DNA of 64,000 nt from Brachynemurus nebulosus (taxonomy: Eukaryota > Arthropoda > Insecta > Neuroptera > Myrmeleontidae): positions 6,544,005 to 6,608,004 of the forward strand of contig JAPWDM010000016.1 in NCBI GenBank assembly GCA_035578155.1, read 5' to 3'. A model generated the notes under the pieces. The model made no database searches, was not told the origin of the DNA, and saw only the letters and a list, made by a program, of their open reading frames with translations. Of the stretch, positions 50,019 through 58,142 are shown piece by piece. How positions within the stretch are numbered: position 1 is the stretch's first letter; every line of letters begins with the position of its first letter. Made by a program: the position numbers and the translations under genes.

Positions 50019-50768
50019 ATGGCATCGTCATCGTCGGCTTACTGGAAACGGCTACAAATATCTTCAAGTGAACTGGATAAACTACGTAAACGGGTTGATA
50101 CCTACGAAAAAACAATTGATGCTATTGTAAAAATGCAAAATTTGAAATTGTCTGAACCGGAATCAATGGACTGGGATAAAATGGATGTTTCAATTGGTGG
50201 ATTTTTCAAACGTGAACCAATGCTACTGAACGAACTGACTTTGGAAACATTTCTTCAAATCTACAAGTGGATCAGTTTGAATGTGCTGAAAAGTTATGGT
50301 GCGAAAATCATACAACGCGCTTGGATTTGGTTACCATCCGATTATCGAGCCATGTTTCAAGAATGTGAACCATATTTTGAACATTATAATCGACCATGGC
50401 AACAAGATCATACTGATGGACCACCTGGTTTGAAAATTCGCTGTGAAATGTGCAAGAATGGCGTGATAATGGAGGAAAACTTTCAACCGCCCGTTGGTGA
50501 ACCATTGACATTTGCAACACGAATTTCACACGTTGAAGATATATTTCTGACTCATCCTTATTTGTATACAAAAGTCAGAAATTTCGATATGTTATTATAC
50601 TTAACAAAACAACTACTGAAATATGATATTTGGGTGCAACATCTGTATGCATATATGATACCCGAATATGCACAACGAATTTGTCAAGTATGGGATCAGT
50701 TACCTGAAAACATGAAACAATTACGTTCGGGTGTTATCGAATATATAAACAAATCATACAATTTTTAA
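50019..50768 (+). CDS. Polinton hypothetical protein, 249 residues
   Basis: The first ATG is at 50019, 13 bp after the polymerase stop. The frame is intact to TAA at 50766-50768. The N-terminus has a short coiled coil (SSELDKLRKRVDTYEKTID). The middle is rich in Trp/Tyr and holds one CEMC pair near residue 145 (about 50450). The C-terminus is helical and ends ...GVIEYINKSYNF. There is no signal peptide or membrane segment. I do not recognise the family. Its place after the polymerase and its survival while neighbours decayed make it worth a structure search. Confidence 0.75.
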   Translation: MASSSSAYWKRLQISSSELDKLRKRVDTYEKTIDAIVKMQNLKLSEPESMDWDKMDVSIGGFFKREPMLLNELTLETFLQIYKWISLNVLKSYGAKIIQRAWIWLPSDYRAMFQECEPYFEHYNRPWQQDHTDGPPGLKIRCEMCKNGVIMEENFQPPVGEPLTFATRISHVEDIFLTHPYLYTKVRNFDMLLYLTKQLLKYDIWVQHLYAYMIPEYAQRICQVWDQLPENMKQLRSGVIEYINKSYNF

Positions 50769-50970
50769 TATTTATTTATTGTAAAAAATATTTCATATAC
50801 AAAACATTTATTGTAAAAAATATTACATATACATTTATTGTGAAAATATTTTGTATTCATACTTATATTTTAAAAATAAAGAAAAAAAAGTATTTACATA
50901 TACGTATTATTTATTTGAAAAAAAGAAAAAAAAAACTTTTTATCTTACAGGTTATCAAAAGAATTAGATT
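50769..50970. other. Convergent intergenic region with AT-rich repeats
   Basis: Lies between the ends of the 250-residue gene and the integrase. Three imperfect copies of a TTATTGTAAAAAATATT(T/A)CATATAC unit (50773-50850) are followed by AATAAA (50875). It is probably the shared 3' processing area. Confidence 0.6.
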
Positions 50971-50972
50971 GT

Positions 50973-51899
50973 TTAAACAATATCAGATTCTTGAATCCAG
51001 CTGTTGTTATCCGATGGGAAACCAAGCCACTTGACCAATACTTTCCCATCACGTCTCTTCAGAATTCGTTCCACGAGGTACACATCAGAATATTTAACTT
51101 TCTGTAGTTCATACTCGTAAAAGCTGCCTCGGATAGGCCGTTGATTGATATCTTCAAGTAGATATGTGACCGGATTTGTATGTTGAACTTTGACGATTTT
51201 AAAAATTTCCGTAGACCAATTCGGTGTGTAGCCTTTTTCAAAGATTGATTTAAATTTACTAATTCGAACAAAGTCGTTAACTTTATACTTGGCTGCACCA
51301 GCAATTTTTATATTACTGTATACATTAGATAATAAATATGCTTCATTATCAGCAGTGACATCTCGTGGAGCCATTTTGATTGTACGATGCTTTGTTCTAT
51401 TATATTCATCAGCAAAATCGTTAATTAATTGCAACCATTTATAATTACCGTTTAGAGAAAAAGCACGCCAAAGTTTATTCTTAATGGTGCGATTAAAACG
51501 TTCAACGATTGAAGCTTTTAACGTACTATACGTAGAATAATGATTAATATTATGTTTTTCCATTAACGCCTTAAAGTTACTATTAAAAAATTCTCGGCCG
51601 TCGTCTGTTTGAAGGTGCGTCGGTGTGCGCTTGCTCTGTTTGAATATTTATTCCATTGCAGCAGTAACAAGCGCTCCAGATTTATCTTTTACCGGTACAG
51701 TCCAAGCATATTTCGAAAATGTGTCAATAGCTGTCAACAAGTACCTATATCCATGATTTTCTTTCGCATAAGCACCCTTTTCAACAAGATCAGCCTGCCA
51801 TAAATCATCGATACCCTTAGTTATAACACGACGCCTTTTGAAATTTTTACGAGCCGGTTTGTGTAATTCGCTTACAACTTGTTCTTTAACTTTACTCAT
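50973..51899 (-). pseudogene. Polinton integrase with C-terminal chromodomain, one stop
   Basis: Retroviral-type DDE integrase that would insert the element. The start ATG (51897-51899) overlaps the end of the fibre-like gene. The catalytic triad is visible: D in WQADLVE (51789-51791), D in QTDDGRE (about 51603-51605) and E in VERFNRT (51501-51503), the last two about 34 residues apart. A TAA at 51648-51650 lies between the first and second D. The C-terminus (50976-51075) has VERILKRRDGK...VKWLGF...SWIQ, a chromodomain as known from Polinton and some gypsy integrases. The N-terminal zinc domain is not seen. Apart from the stop, the frame is open for about 308 codons. Confidence 0.93.
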
Positions 51900-52308
51900 C
51901 TTGAACTGTTGGCATGGTATTTACAGTGAGTTGCTTATATAGGTTCGAAATAAATTGTATTTTATTTTCTAATTGCTTAAATTTAACGTGAAATTCCTCT
52001 TTAAATACCGCATTTGCAATAGTTTCCATTACCATTTCCAACTCATTATCCATGTTCTCCAAATGACTAAGTTTTGCGGTCACAATTGATTCAAATTGTT
52101 TATGTGAATTTTCAAGTGTTGTTATACCGTCCGAAATTTTAGCAAGCGCTTCATTAAGAAAAGCCAAGTTAACAGCATCAGCTTTATGTTTAGGTGTGCG
52201 AACGTTTGTCAGACGTTTACCTTTCATATCGTAATCACCATTCGTTGTTAAATTAATGGAAGCGGCCTTTCCGCCACTGCTGAATCGACCGAATTTGTCA
52301 ACGCTCAT
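51892..52308 (-). CDS. Fibre-like coiled-coil protein, 138 residues
   Basis: Intact. After MSVDKFGRF comes a glycine-rich strand region. Next is DYDMKGKRLTNV..P.....DAVNLAFL, which closely follows the pattern D-M-x-x-K-x-I-x-N-x-x-x-P-x(4)-D-A-V-N-x-x-Y seen in collar/trimerisation segments of phage tail fibres. The rest (residues 50-125) is heptad-rich (LEN...FKQLENKIQFISNLYKQL) and probably a trimeric or dimeric coiled coil. The last codons overlap the integrase start. A role as a virion spike or fibre is an inference from the motif. It has its own TATA/initiator. Confidence 0.75.
   Translation of the reverse strand: MSVDKFGRFSSGGKAASINLTTNGDYDMKGKRLTNVRTPKHKADAVNLAFLNEALAKISDGITTLENSHKQFESIVTAKLSHLENMDNELEMVMETIANAVFKEEFHVKFKQLENKIQFISNLYKQLTVNTMPTVQDE
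51905..51942 (-). promoter_or_regulatory. Core promoter of the integrase inside the upstream gene
   Basis: On the minus strand TATATAAG starts at 51941, and an initiator-like ACAGTTC has its A at 51907, 34 bp away. The ATG follows after about 8 nt. The whole promoter lies within the coding region of the fibre-like gene. Confidence 0.6.
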
Positions 52309-52314
52309 GTTTGA

Positions 52315-52350
52315 AATGACTATCTAATCAGGTTGATCACCTGTATTTAT
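52315..52350 (-). promoter_or_regulatory. Core promoter of the fibre-like gene
   Basis: On the minus strand, TAAATA starts at 52349 (within GAATAAATAC) and TCATTT has its A at 52317, 32 bp apart and 9 nt before the ATG. The TATA-like box overlaps the stop codon of the upstream gene. Confidence 0.6.
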
Positions 52351-53327
52351 TCTATTACATCAGCCTCACGCAATTCCTCTAAAATGGCTTGTATCTCATT
52401 TTAATGATTCGTATGTCCAGCTTGCTGTGATGCAACCAATAATATTAGCCTATCGATAATTTCGTCTATATCATTACAATAACGATAATCAATCGTTTGA
52501 TTAGCATCATAATGCATTAAACCGGAACCGGTTGGTTGTCGTTTAGGTGTTGACGTGTACCTTGGTGACGATGGAAAAAGTTTTTTTATAATTATTCTAT
52601 ACTTATAACTTTGATTTGAATTAACTGGTGCATTAATATTATAACTTCTTTTATGCGCATTAGTACTTTTTAAAATGGTCTTATAAGTATCTAAATCCGA
52701 CTCTGTGTATACATGATGATTTGGTTATTTTTTAAACATTAACTCAAAGAGACCTTCAGTGCCGGGGTAAGCGATGTTGTTAATAATAAAATTATCATCA
52801 ATTATATCCAATTCAGAATTACTAATCATCCATTTATTTGTTCGCTCATCTATACGGGGTCCATAGGTACGATCAAGGGTTCTTTTAGCTCTACGTGTGG
52901 TTGCTAACGTGAGATATTTTTCAGCTAGTGCACCAACATAGGGTTTTGCTGTAGGTTGACTACTTTGTTCCATCACATAAGGTGTTGCTGTAGGTTAACT
53001 ACTTTGTTCCATAAGCGTTGACCTAAATATCTCAGTATCATCATCACTATTATCATTATTAAGAAAATGTGACTTTATATCGACATCAGAATCGGTTGAA
53101 AGACGTGCTTTTTTAATTTTAGGTTTTTCATCTTTAAGCAAGAAACTTTTTATTGGTTCGTTTCTTATTTCAGCAGCTAGTTCCTTAAGTGGCTCCGTTA
53201 TTGGCTTAAATGATTCTTGTAAATTTTTCTCTCGTTTAAACTGACTATCTTTAAGCGCACGGTATTTGGCGCGTATAGATTTTGTAGCATTGATGATTTT
53301 TCGTTTTAGCTCCCGTTCGCTATCCAT
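52347..53327 (-). pseudogene. Conserved Polinton hypothetical protein, three in-frame stops
   Basis: One frame runs from the ATG at 53327 to TAA at 52347-52349 (about 326 codons), with nonsense codons at 52995-52997, 52725-52727 and 52401-52403. The N-terminus is basic and helical (SERELKRKIINATKSIRAKY, then KPITEPLKELAAEIRNEP). A Ser/Asp-rich linker follows. The second half begins PYVGALAEKYL and holds DRTYGPRID and YPGTEGLFELMF; the end has LLVASQQAGHTNH. From memory, this arrangement recurs in proteins of insect Polintons, but I know no function. A 39-bp in-frame duplication (52935-53012) includes the first stop in one copy and CAA in the other. Confidence 0.75.
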
Positions 53328-53365
53328 AGTGTGTGCGTGCTTATGCTATTACAGTTTACTAGCAA

Positions 53366-53400
53366 ATGTGCAGTGCGAACGTGTACACAGCCATTTTATA
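53366..53400 (-). promoter_or_regulatory. Possible core promoter of the 53.3-kb gene
   Basis: TATAAAAT starts at 53400 on the minus strand. A weak initiator ACATTT with its A at 53367 lies 33 bp downstream, about 40 nt before the ATG. The 21-bp tandem array sits directly upstream. Confidence 0.5.
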
Positions 53401-53435
53401 GCTTTTTCGAACCGAATTGATGAACTGAACAGAGA

Positions 53436-53540
53436 TTTCGGTCGAACCGCACACTATTTCGGTCGAACCGCACACATTTTCGGTCGAACCGCACACTATT
53501 TCGGTCGAACCGCACACTATTTCGGTCCAACCGCACTGCA
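53436..53540. repeat. Five tandem 21-bp repeats upstream of a leftward promoter
   Basis: The unit is TTTCGGTCGAACCGCACACTA. Copies start at 53436, 53457, 53478, 53499 and 53520; the last has two changes (GGTCCAACC, CACTGCA). Each unit contains the near-palindrome CGGTCGAACCG. Spacing is exactly two helical turns. The position, about 36 bp upstream of a TATA box, suggests an enhancer-like or origin-type binding array. Confidence 0.9.
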
Positions 53541-53729
53541 TCAGTAGGTATGGGACCACTTGGCAAGGCAGTGTAATTGCCTATATTCAGGGGCAAGTAT
53601 TTGAATATTGATGCTGAGTAAGTATAGTATAATCTAGCAATGAACTATATGTAAATGGTAAAATGAGTTAGTCTATTTCGGTTCGAAACACAATGGTATT
53701 TCATATAGAAATAATTTATATGTTATTAA
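53541..53729. other. Gap between the repeat array and the ATPase gene end
   Basis: AT-rich, without ORF. It presumably holds the 3' end signals of the ATPase transcript. Confidence 0.5.
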
Positions 53730-54422
53730 TCAGTTTTTAGTTTGAATAAAGATATCGAAATTTTTACGATACCTTCCGCTATTCAACTCACTGTCTTTAT
53801 CTATAACCAAAAAGTGGAACCTTTCACGCCAACATTCATTGCAAATTTCTTTGAACTGATCGAATGACATGTCACTACCTACATGTTCTTGGAAAACGTG
53901 TTTGATATTAGTCAAATCTTGTTTAAATAAAACTATTAAATTAGCATTATCCCTAAGTAATTGTTTTGGTATGAAACTGTATGTCTGACAAAGATAGAAG
54001 ACTGAAACATCTTTATGACGTCCCATACTGAAATATGCTCTAATATTATTTTGTTTATCCGTTGCAACATCGTCAAATATAAAAATTGAATTATTTTTTA
54101 CATCTTCTGGTGCTATAACATCATCATTATTAGAAAAAGTAAAATATCCTAAACCCCTTATTGGTTTGAGAACGCGTTTCAAATACTCATACTTTGGTTG
54201 ACAGAGTGATTTTGAATAGAGATAAACATTTTCAAAACTTAATCCATTCGGATGTTCTAATAAATTTAATAAAATGCTAGTCTTGCCACACCCCGAAGGA
54301 CCAGAGATTATACATCTTATACTATCCGGTAATAAGGGGCCATGCTTTTTTTCAGCTAATGTGGTTGACACAAAATCCATATTTTTGATTGGTAGTTCAA
54401 CATCTTGTTTTACGTAACGCAT
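53730..54422 (-). CDS. Packaging ATPase (FtsK/HerA superfamily, A32-like)
   Basis: Intact, 230 residues. Walker A is GPSGCGKTS (residues 41-49), and Walker B is SIFIFDDVA (about 112-120). A sensor-like segment YLCQTYSFIP follows at 143-152, then RDNANLIVLF. This matches the single-domain ATPases that pump DNA into capsids in Polintons, adenovirus-like and other double-jelly-roll viruses. The N-terminal DVELPIKNMDF resembles the short beta segment before Walker A in that family. It is expressed leftward from a promoter shared, back to back, with the small rightward gene. It is one of the few open core genes in this copy. Confidence 0.95.
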   Translation of the reverse strand: MRYVKQDVELPIKNMDFVSTTLAEKKHGPLLPDSIRCIISGPSGCGKTSILLNLLEHPNGLSFENVYLYSKSLCQPKYEYLKRVLKPIRGLGYFTFSNNDDVIAPEDVKNNSIFIFDDVATDKQNNIRAYFSMGRHKDVSVFYLCQTYSFIPKQLLRDNANLIVLFKQDLTNIKHVFQEHVGSDMSFDQFKEICNECWRERFHFLVIDKDSELNSGRYRKNFDIFIQTKN

Positions 54423-54432
54423 TTTTAACGCT

Positions 54433-54481
54433 ACTGATTTATTATATAAGCGCTAACCCCCTTATATACTTACGCGCAGTA
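54433..54481. promoter_or_regulatory. Divergent core promoters, ATPase and small gene
   Basis: Leftward: TATATAAG from 54468 and TCAGTA with its A at 54435 (33 bp), 13 nt before the ATPase ATG. Rightward: TATATAAG from 54443 and GCAGTA with its A at 54478 (35 bp), 10 nt before the ATG at 54488. The two TATA boxes overlap the other direction's transcribed start region, so the two transcripts cannot easily initiate together. Confidence 0.7.
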
Positions 54482-54487
54482 GTCATC

Positions 54488-54786
54488 ATGAATCACTACA
54501 GCGTGGATTGGCGCACCTTAGGTCTTGAATGTTTACTCGTCAACAATGAATTTAATTGTTGCAGTCATCCACAAGTTACCGACAACAATGAAATTAAATG
54601 GTTTAACGATTCTGATGAACCATTGTTGTCAATAGTTTTTAATCATATTGAAAAAGATGATATTATGCATCTATGTATTATAATTTCTAATTGTTGTGAA
54701 AGAGGATTTATTTGATTGAAAGTGATCAAAATTGTAAATTAGCTGTTCATGAAACTGATTCTTTTCAATTTTTCATGAATCTATAA
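54488..54786 (+). pseudogene. Small Polinton hypothetical protein with a probable frameshift
   Basis: The ATG at 54488 opens 75 codons (MNHYSVDWRTLG...) to a stop at 54713-54715. The next frame continues sensibly (YLIESDQNCKLAVHE...) to TAA at 54784-54786, suggesting a one-base change near 54700-54712. It is acidic, has several cysteines, and matches no family I know. Its end lies next to the TATA box of the next gene. Confidence 0.55.
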
Positions 54787-54819
54787 ATAGCTCGAATCAA
54801 ATGTTATCTGCATTCAGTT
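54782..54819 (+). promoter_or_regulatory. Core promoter of the PLA2/minor capsid gene
   Basis: TATAAATAG at 54782-54790 and TCAGTT with its A at 54816, 34 bp apart. The ATG at 54823 follows after only about 7 nt. Confidence 0.7.
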
Positions 54820-54822
54820 CTA

Positions 54823-55580
54823 ATGCTACGTCACAACCGGCAACAACGACGAAGTGGTCGTGGACTTGTTAATTCATTAATTAACAAATTACCGTTCGAA
54901 CTTCACATACCCGGCTATCAGTATTGTGGACCGGGTACAAAATTACAAGAAAGATTAGCAAGAGGTGATCCGAGAATCAATAAATTAGACGAAGCTTGTA
55001 AGGCACACGATATCGCTTACTCTCCGATCGACATAAGGCTGATTTAATTTTAGCAAACGCAGCCTGGGATCGAGTTAAATCTTCAGACGCAAAATTTGGT
55101 GAAAAAGCTGCTGCGTGGGCCGTAACAAACGCAATGAAAGCTAAAGTAAAACTTGGTATGGGTGTGAACAAAAAGGCTACACTCGGTCAAGTGCGAAGAA
55201 GTGTACGTGGTACCGTTAAAAAATTAAAACGTGAACCAATTAATAATGCTGTAAAGCTTGCTCTTAAAGCGGCTAAAGTTGCAGCTAGGGGTAGAAAAAT
55301 TAAAACACCACGTATTATTCCAGTACCTAAAACGGGTGGTGTTCTACCACTTTTACCAATTTTTGCGGCACTTTCGGCAGCTGGTGCGTTAGCGGGTGGT
55401 GCATCAGGAATTTCGAAAGCTATTAATGATGCTAAAGCGGCGCAAAAACAGTTGAATGAAAGTGAACGCCATAACCGAACGATGGAGGCTGTTGCTGTAC
55501 GTAATGGCCGGGGTTTGTATATAAAACCATATAGAAAAAGATTAGGATTATACTTGCAACCGTATCCAAAAAACTTATAA
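54823..55580 (+). pseudogene. Minor virion protein with phospholipase A2-like domain, one frameshift
   Basis: The first frame (74 codons) has a basic start and then the PLA2 signature of parvovirus VP1-type domains: calcium-loop CGPG at residues 35-38, RGDP, and the catalytic ACKAHDIAY at 59-67. The frame is lost near 55015-55030 and resumes one base over. The rest continues to the TAA at 55578-55580: a basic helical stretch (VRRSVRGTVKKLKR), a hydrophobic Gly/Ala-rich segment (LPLLPIFAALSAAGALAGG, about 55343-55400) and a tail with two GLY(I/L)(K/Q)PY-type repeats. Adintoviruses are known to carry such membrane-active minor capsid proteins. The stop overlaps the protease start (TAATG). Confidence 0.85.
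55518..55552 (+). promoter_or_regulatory. Possible TATA box of the protease gene
   Basis: TATATAAAA at 55518-55526 with no good initiator at the expected distance (near 55550). There is no ATG between there and 55580. It lies in the coding sequence of the minor capsid gene. Confidence 0.4.
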
Positions 55581-55960
55581 TGAAATTGCCCGAGCGGGCA
55601 CTAACAGATAGAGATTTACGTTAATATGCGAAATATTTACCCCATTTTCGTGGAGTATTTATGCGTGATAATTTACCCAAACGTGGACCGTGGTATAATG
55701 AATGCGGTATTTTAAATTTAGATAGTACTACCGGACCTGGTACTCATTGGACCTGTTACTGGAAAAATGGTAATCAGGTAGATTATTTTGATAGTTTTGG
55801 TAATTTAAAACCACCGCTTGAAGTGGCTCGCTACCTCAGTGGAAACAATATTACATACAATTATAATAAATATCAAGATTACAATTCCTATAAATGTGGT
55901 CATTTATGTTTGGAGTTTCTTTATAATAAATATTACGGTGATGGTGATAAATATTTATAA
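55580..55960 (+). pseudogene. Adenain-type cysteine protease, one in-frame stop
   Basis: The expected maturation protease of the capsid (peptidase family C5-like). The ATG at 55580 shares its A with the previous stop codon. A TAA at 55622-55624 interrupts the first 15 codons, and the frame then continues to TAA at 55958-55960. Catalytic residues are visible: His in GTHWTCYW (55745-55747), acidic residue in YFDSFG (about 55788), Gln in YQDY (55874-55876) and Cys in YKCGHLCLEF (55895-55897). At about 125 codons it is compact. An internal ATG at 55661 (MRDNLPKRG) could give an N-terminally shortened product. Confidence 0.9.
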
Positions 55961-55992
55961 AAGAAATCAACGCTCACGTATGTTTGTCATTT
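55956..55992 (+). promoter_or_regulatory. Core promoter of the penton-like gene
   Basis: TATAAAAG at 55956-55963 overlaps the protease stop codon. TCATTT has its A at 55989, 33 bp downstream. This start site excludes the ATG at 55980 and points to the ATG at 56007 as the real start. Confidence 0.65.
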
Positions 55993-56006
55993 CGAAAGAC
56001 GAAGTC

Positions 56007-56717
56007 ATGGCGTTCACATTAACTTTGTCGGGAAATACTTCTATACTCACTGCACACTATTTTCCGGCAATTCAACTTAGAAAACAATATGAGTGTGCTC
56101 TATTAGATTTTCAAGTATACAATTCAATTCCTAATGTAACTGTTAAAAATAATTTATTACATTACGGTGATAATGATGTAATATCATTTCCTACCGGCAC
56201 CTTTGAAATAGATGATTTAGCTACATATATAAACAAAACTATTTACAACAAGTATGGTAATATAATATATAACAACGAAAATGATAAACCATACATACAT
56301 CTATGGGCTAATAATAACACACTCAAATGCGAAATAATTAGCAATAAAGCTATTGATTTCACTAAACCTAATACGATTGGTTCACTTTTAGGGTTTACTA
56401 AACGGATATTGGAACCAAACAAGCTTCACTCATCTAATGAGCCTGTCAGTATTATGAAGGTGAATGCAATACGCATTGAATCTAATATTACGAGTAATGC
56501 TTATATGAATGGTATGCTAGCTCACACACTTCACGAATTTTCACCTCTTGTTGCGCCAGGGTATAAAATAGTTGAGGTACCGCGAAATATAATCTATTCA
56601 CCAGTAACCGTTAGAGAGTTAACATCTCTTTCGCTGAAAATTGTCGATCAAGACGGTGATTTGGTGGACTTTCGCGGAGAAACAATCACAGTACGTTTGC
56701 ATTTGAGACCATGTTAA
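56007..56717 (+). CDS. Penton-like minor capsid protein (single jelly roll)
   Basis: Intact, 236 residues from the ATG at 56007; an upstream in-frame ATG at 55980 would precede the predicted transcript start. The sequence shows the pattern of Polinton minor capsid proteins: LDFQVYNSIPNV, FPTGTFEIDDLATYIN, an LLGF turn, IRIESNI...YMNG, HEFSPLVAPGYKIVEVP and the C-terminal IVDQDGDLVDFRGE-ITVRLHL. The protein is expected at the capsid vertices. The stop codon overlaps the ATG of the next small ORF (ATGTTAA, 56711-56717). Confidence 0.93.
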   Translation: MAFTLTLSGNTSILTAHYFPAIQLRKQYECALLDFQVYNSIPNVTVKNNLLHYGDNDVISFPTGTFEIDDLATYINKTIYNKYGNIIYNNENDKPYIHLWANNNTLKCEIISNKAIDFTKPNTIGSLLGFTKRILEPNKLHSSNEPVSIMKVNAIRIESNITSNAYMNGMLAHTLHEFSPLVAPGYKIVEVPRNIIYSPVTVRELTSLSLKIVDQDGDLVDFRGETITVRLHLRPC

Positions 56718-56902
56718 TTTACAATCTGGAGCAACCCGCCTCTAGGCTATATAATAGAGGGTTTTTACAACCTGAGCTCATTCAGTTGAATACCATTAAA
56801 CGTAAAGCATTTAAGCAACAGCGTATTTCACCTGAACGTTTAGCATTTCTTGAAGCATTGGGTCACAAAGTTAAAAGAAAATGGTATACAACGACGTATT
56901 AA
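56711..56902 (+). CDS. Small basic ORF between the penton and major capsid genes
   Basis: 63 codons overlapping the penton stop by 7 bp and the major capsid start by 22 bp. The product is basic (KRKAFKQQR, KVKRKW), as core or packaging peptides often are. The predicted promoter for the capsid gene lies inside this ORF, so it could be translated only from an upstream transcript. It might equally be a spurious frame; I know no family. Confidence 0.5.
   Translation: MLIYNLEQPASRLYNRGFLQPELIQLNTIKRKAFKQQRISPERLAFLEALGHKVKRKWYTTTY
56748..56787 (+). promoter_or_regulatory. Core promoter of the major capsid gene
   Basis: TATATAAT at 56748-56755 followed by TCATTCAGTT, with candidate start A at 56780 (32 bp) or 56784. 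The first ATG downstream is the capsid start at 56881. Confidence 0.65.
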
Positions 56903-58062
56903 ATATTCCTGGTGGCTCACAAATTGATGATAGTATTACGAACTTTGAATATCATACATATGCGCCCTTTTTACGATCCTTTAAGAATAATGACGAAGTT
57001 AGAATATTAATTCAAAACCAGGACTTGTACATTTTACCTAGTGAAAGTTTTATTTACATTGAGGGGAAAATTTTAAATAATGAAAATGCCGTTCCAGATA
57101 TAAAATTGGTTAATAATTGTATTGCTTTTCTATTCGATGAAATTAGATATGAATTAAATGGGGTTGAACTTGAACGTGTTAGGTATGTTGGTCTAACATC
57201 GACATTGAAAAATTATTTATCGTTAAACGATGGTGAGAGTAAACATTTACTAAACGCTGGTTGGTCGATTGATAATGATTGTACAATAAAATTACCACAA
57301 GCCAACTTTAACTTTTGCATTCCGCTTAGAAAATTATTGGGATTCGCTGAGGATTATGGAAAAATTATGTTAAACGCAAAGCATGAATTAATTCTTATGT
57401 ACAACGATGTAATTGTTTCAGAATCGGATTCGTTGAAATTTGAAATAAATAAACTCGAATGGCGTGTTCCACATGTAACTGTTTCAGATGAAATTAAATT
57501 ATCACTGCTAAAATATGTTGAAAAAGCTGAACCTATACAGATTAGTTTTAGAGCGTGGGAAACTTATATTCAACCTGCATTACCCACTACACAACAAAAC
57601 ACTTGAGTTGTAAAAACAACTACACAGCTAGAAAAACCGCGATATATCATTTTCGCTTTACAGAAAAAGGATAAAAATGTTTCTAAGTTTGATCATTGTG
57701 ATTTAAATAATTTCAAAGTTTACCTAAATTCACAAGTGTACCCTTATGATGATTTGAATATTGAATTTGATATTAATCAGTATGCAATACTTTATGATAT
57801 GTATACCCGCTTTCAATCCTCATACTATCATCGTTCCAATGAACCGCTCTTAAATTGGGAAAATTTTAAAACTATAGCTCCGATAGTTTTTATCGATTGC
57901 TCACATCAAAATGACTCACTGAAAAGCGGTTCAGTTGATGTTCGTTTATAATTTAAATGTAATAAAGATATTCCAGCTGGTACGACAGCAATAGCCATTT
58001 TAGTTCATGATGTCATTTTCGAATACATTCCACTAACTAACCTGGTTAAAAAGTATACCTAA
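56881..58062 (+). pseudogene. Major capsid protein (double jelly roll), two in-frame stops
   Basis: One frame of about 393 codons from the ATG at 56881 to TAA at 58060-58062, broken by TGA at 57604-57606 and TAA at 57949-57951 but with no frameshift. The N-terminal jelly roll has the usual Polinton start (NIPGGSQIDDSITNFEYHTY) and strand patterns DEIRYELNGVELERVR and FNFCIPLRKLLGF. The second half after the first stop reads LEKPRYIIFALQ and YPYDDLNIEFD, with a C-terminal strand HDVIFEYIPLTNLV. This is the protein that would form the icosahedral shell. Both stops are typical single-base losses. Confidence 0.92.
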
Positions 58063-58087
58063 TTACCCCCACCACTTTTAATTATTC

Positions 58088-58123
58088 TATATAAAGTTGT
58101 GGATTGTGTGAATAGTTTCAGTT
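58088..58123 (+). promoter_or_regulatory. Core promoter of the DIQG gene
   Basis: TATATAAAG at 58088-58096 and TCAGTT with its A at 58120, 32 bp apart: the cleanest pair in the element. The first ATG is at 58143. Confidence 0.75.
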
Positions 58124-58142
58124 CTACGGCGGCGGTCAAAAA

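Noticed and set aside
53436..53540. CRISPR array
   Set aside because: The 21-bp units are contiguous with no spacers, in a eukaryotic element; this is a tandem repeat.
55818..56006. Upstream extension of the penton-like ORF
   Set aside because: It overlaps the protease in another frame, and the predicted transcript start (55989) lies downstream of it; the ATG at 56007 fits.
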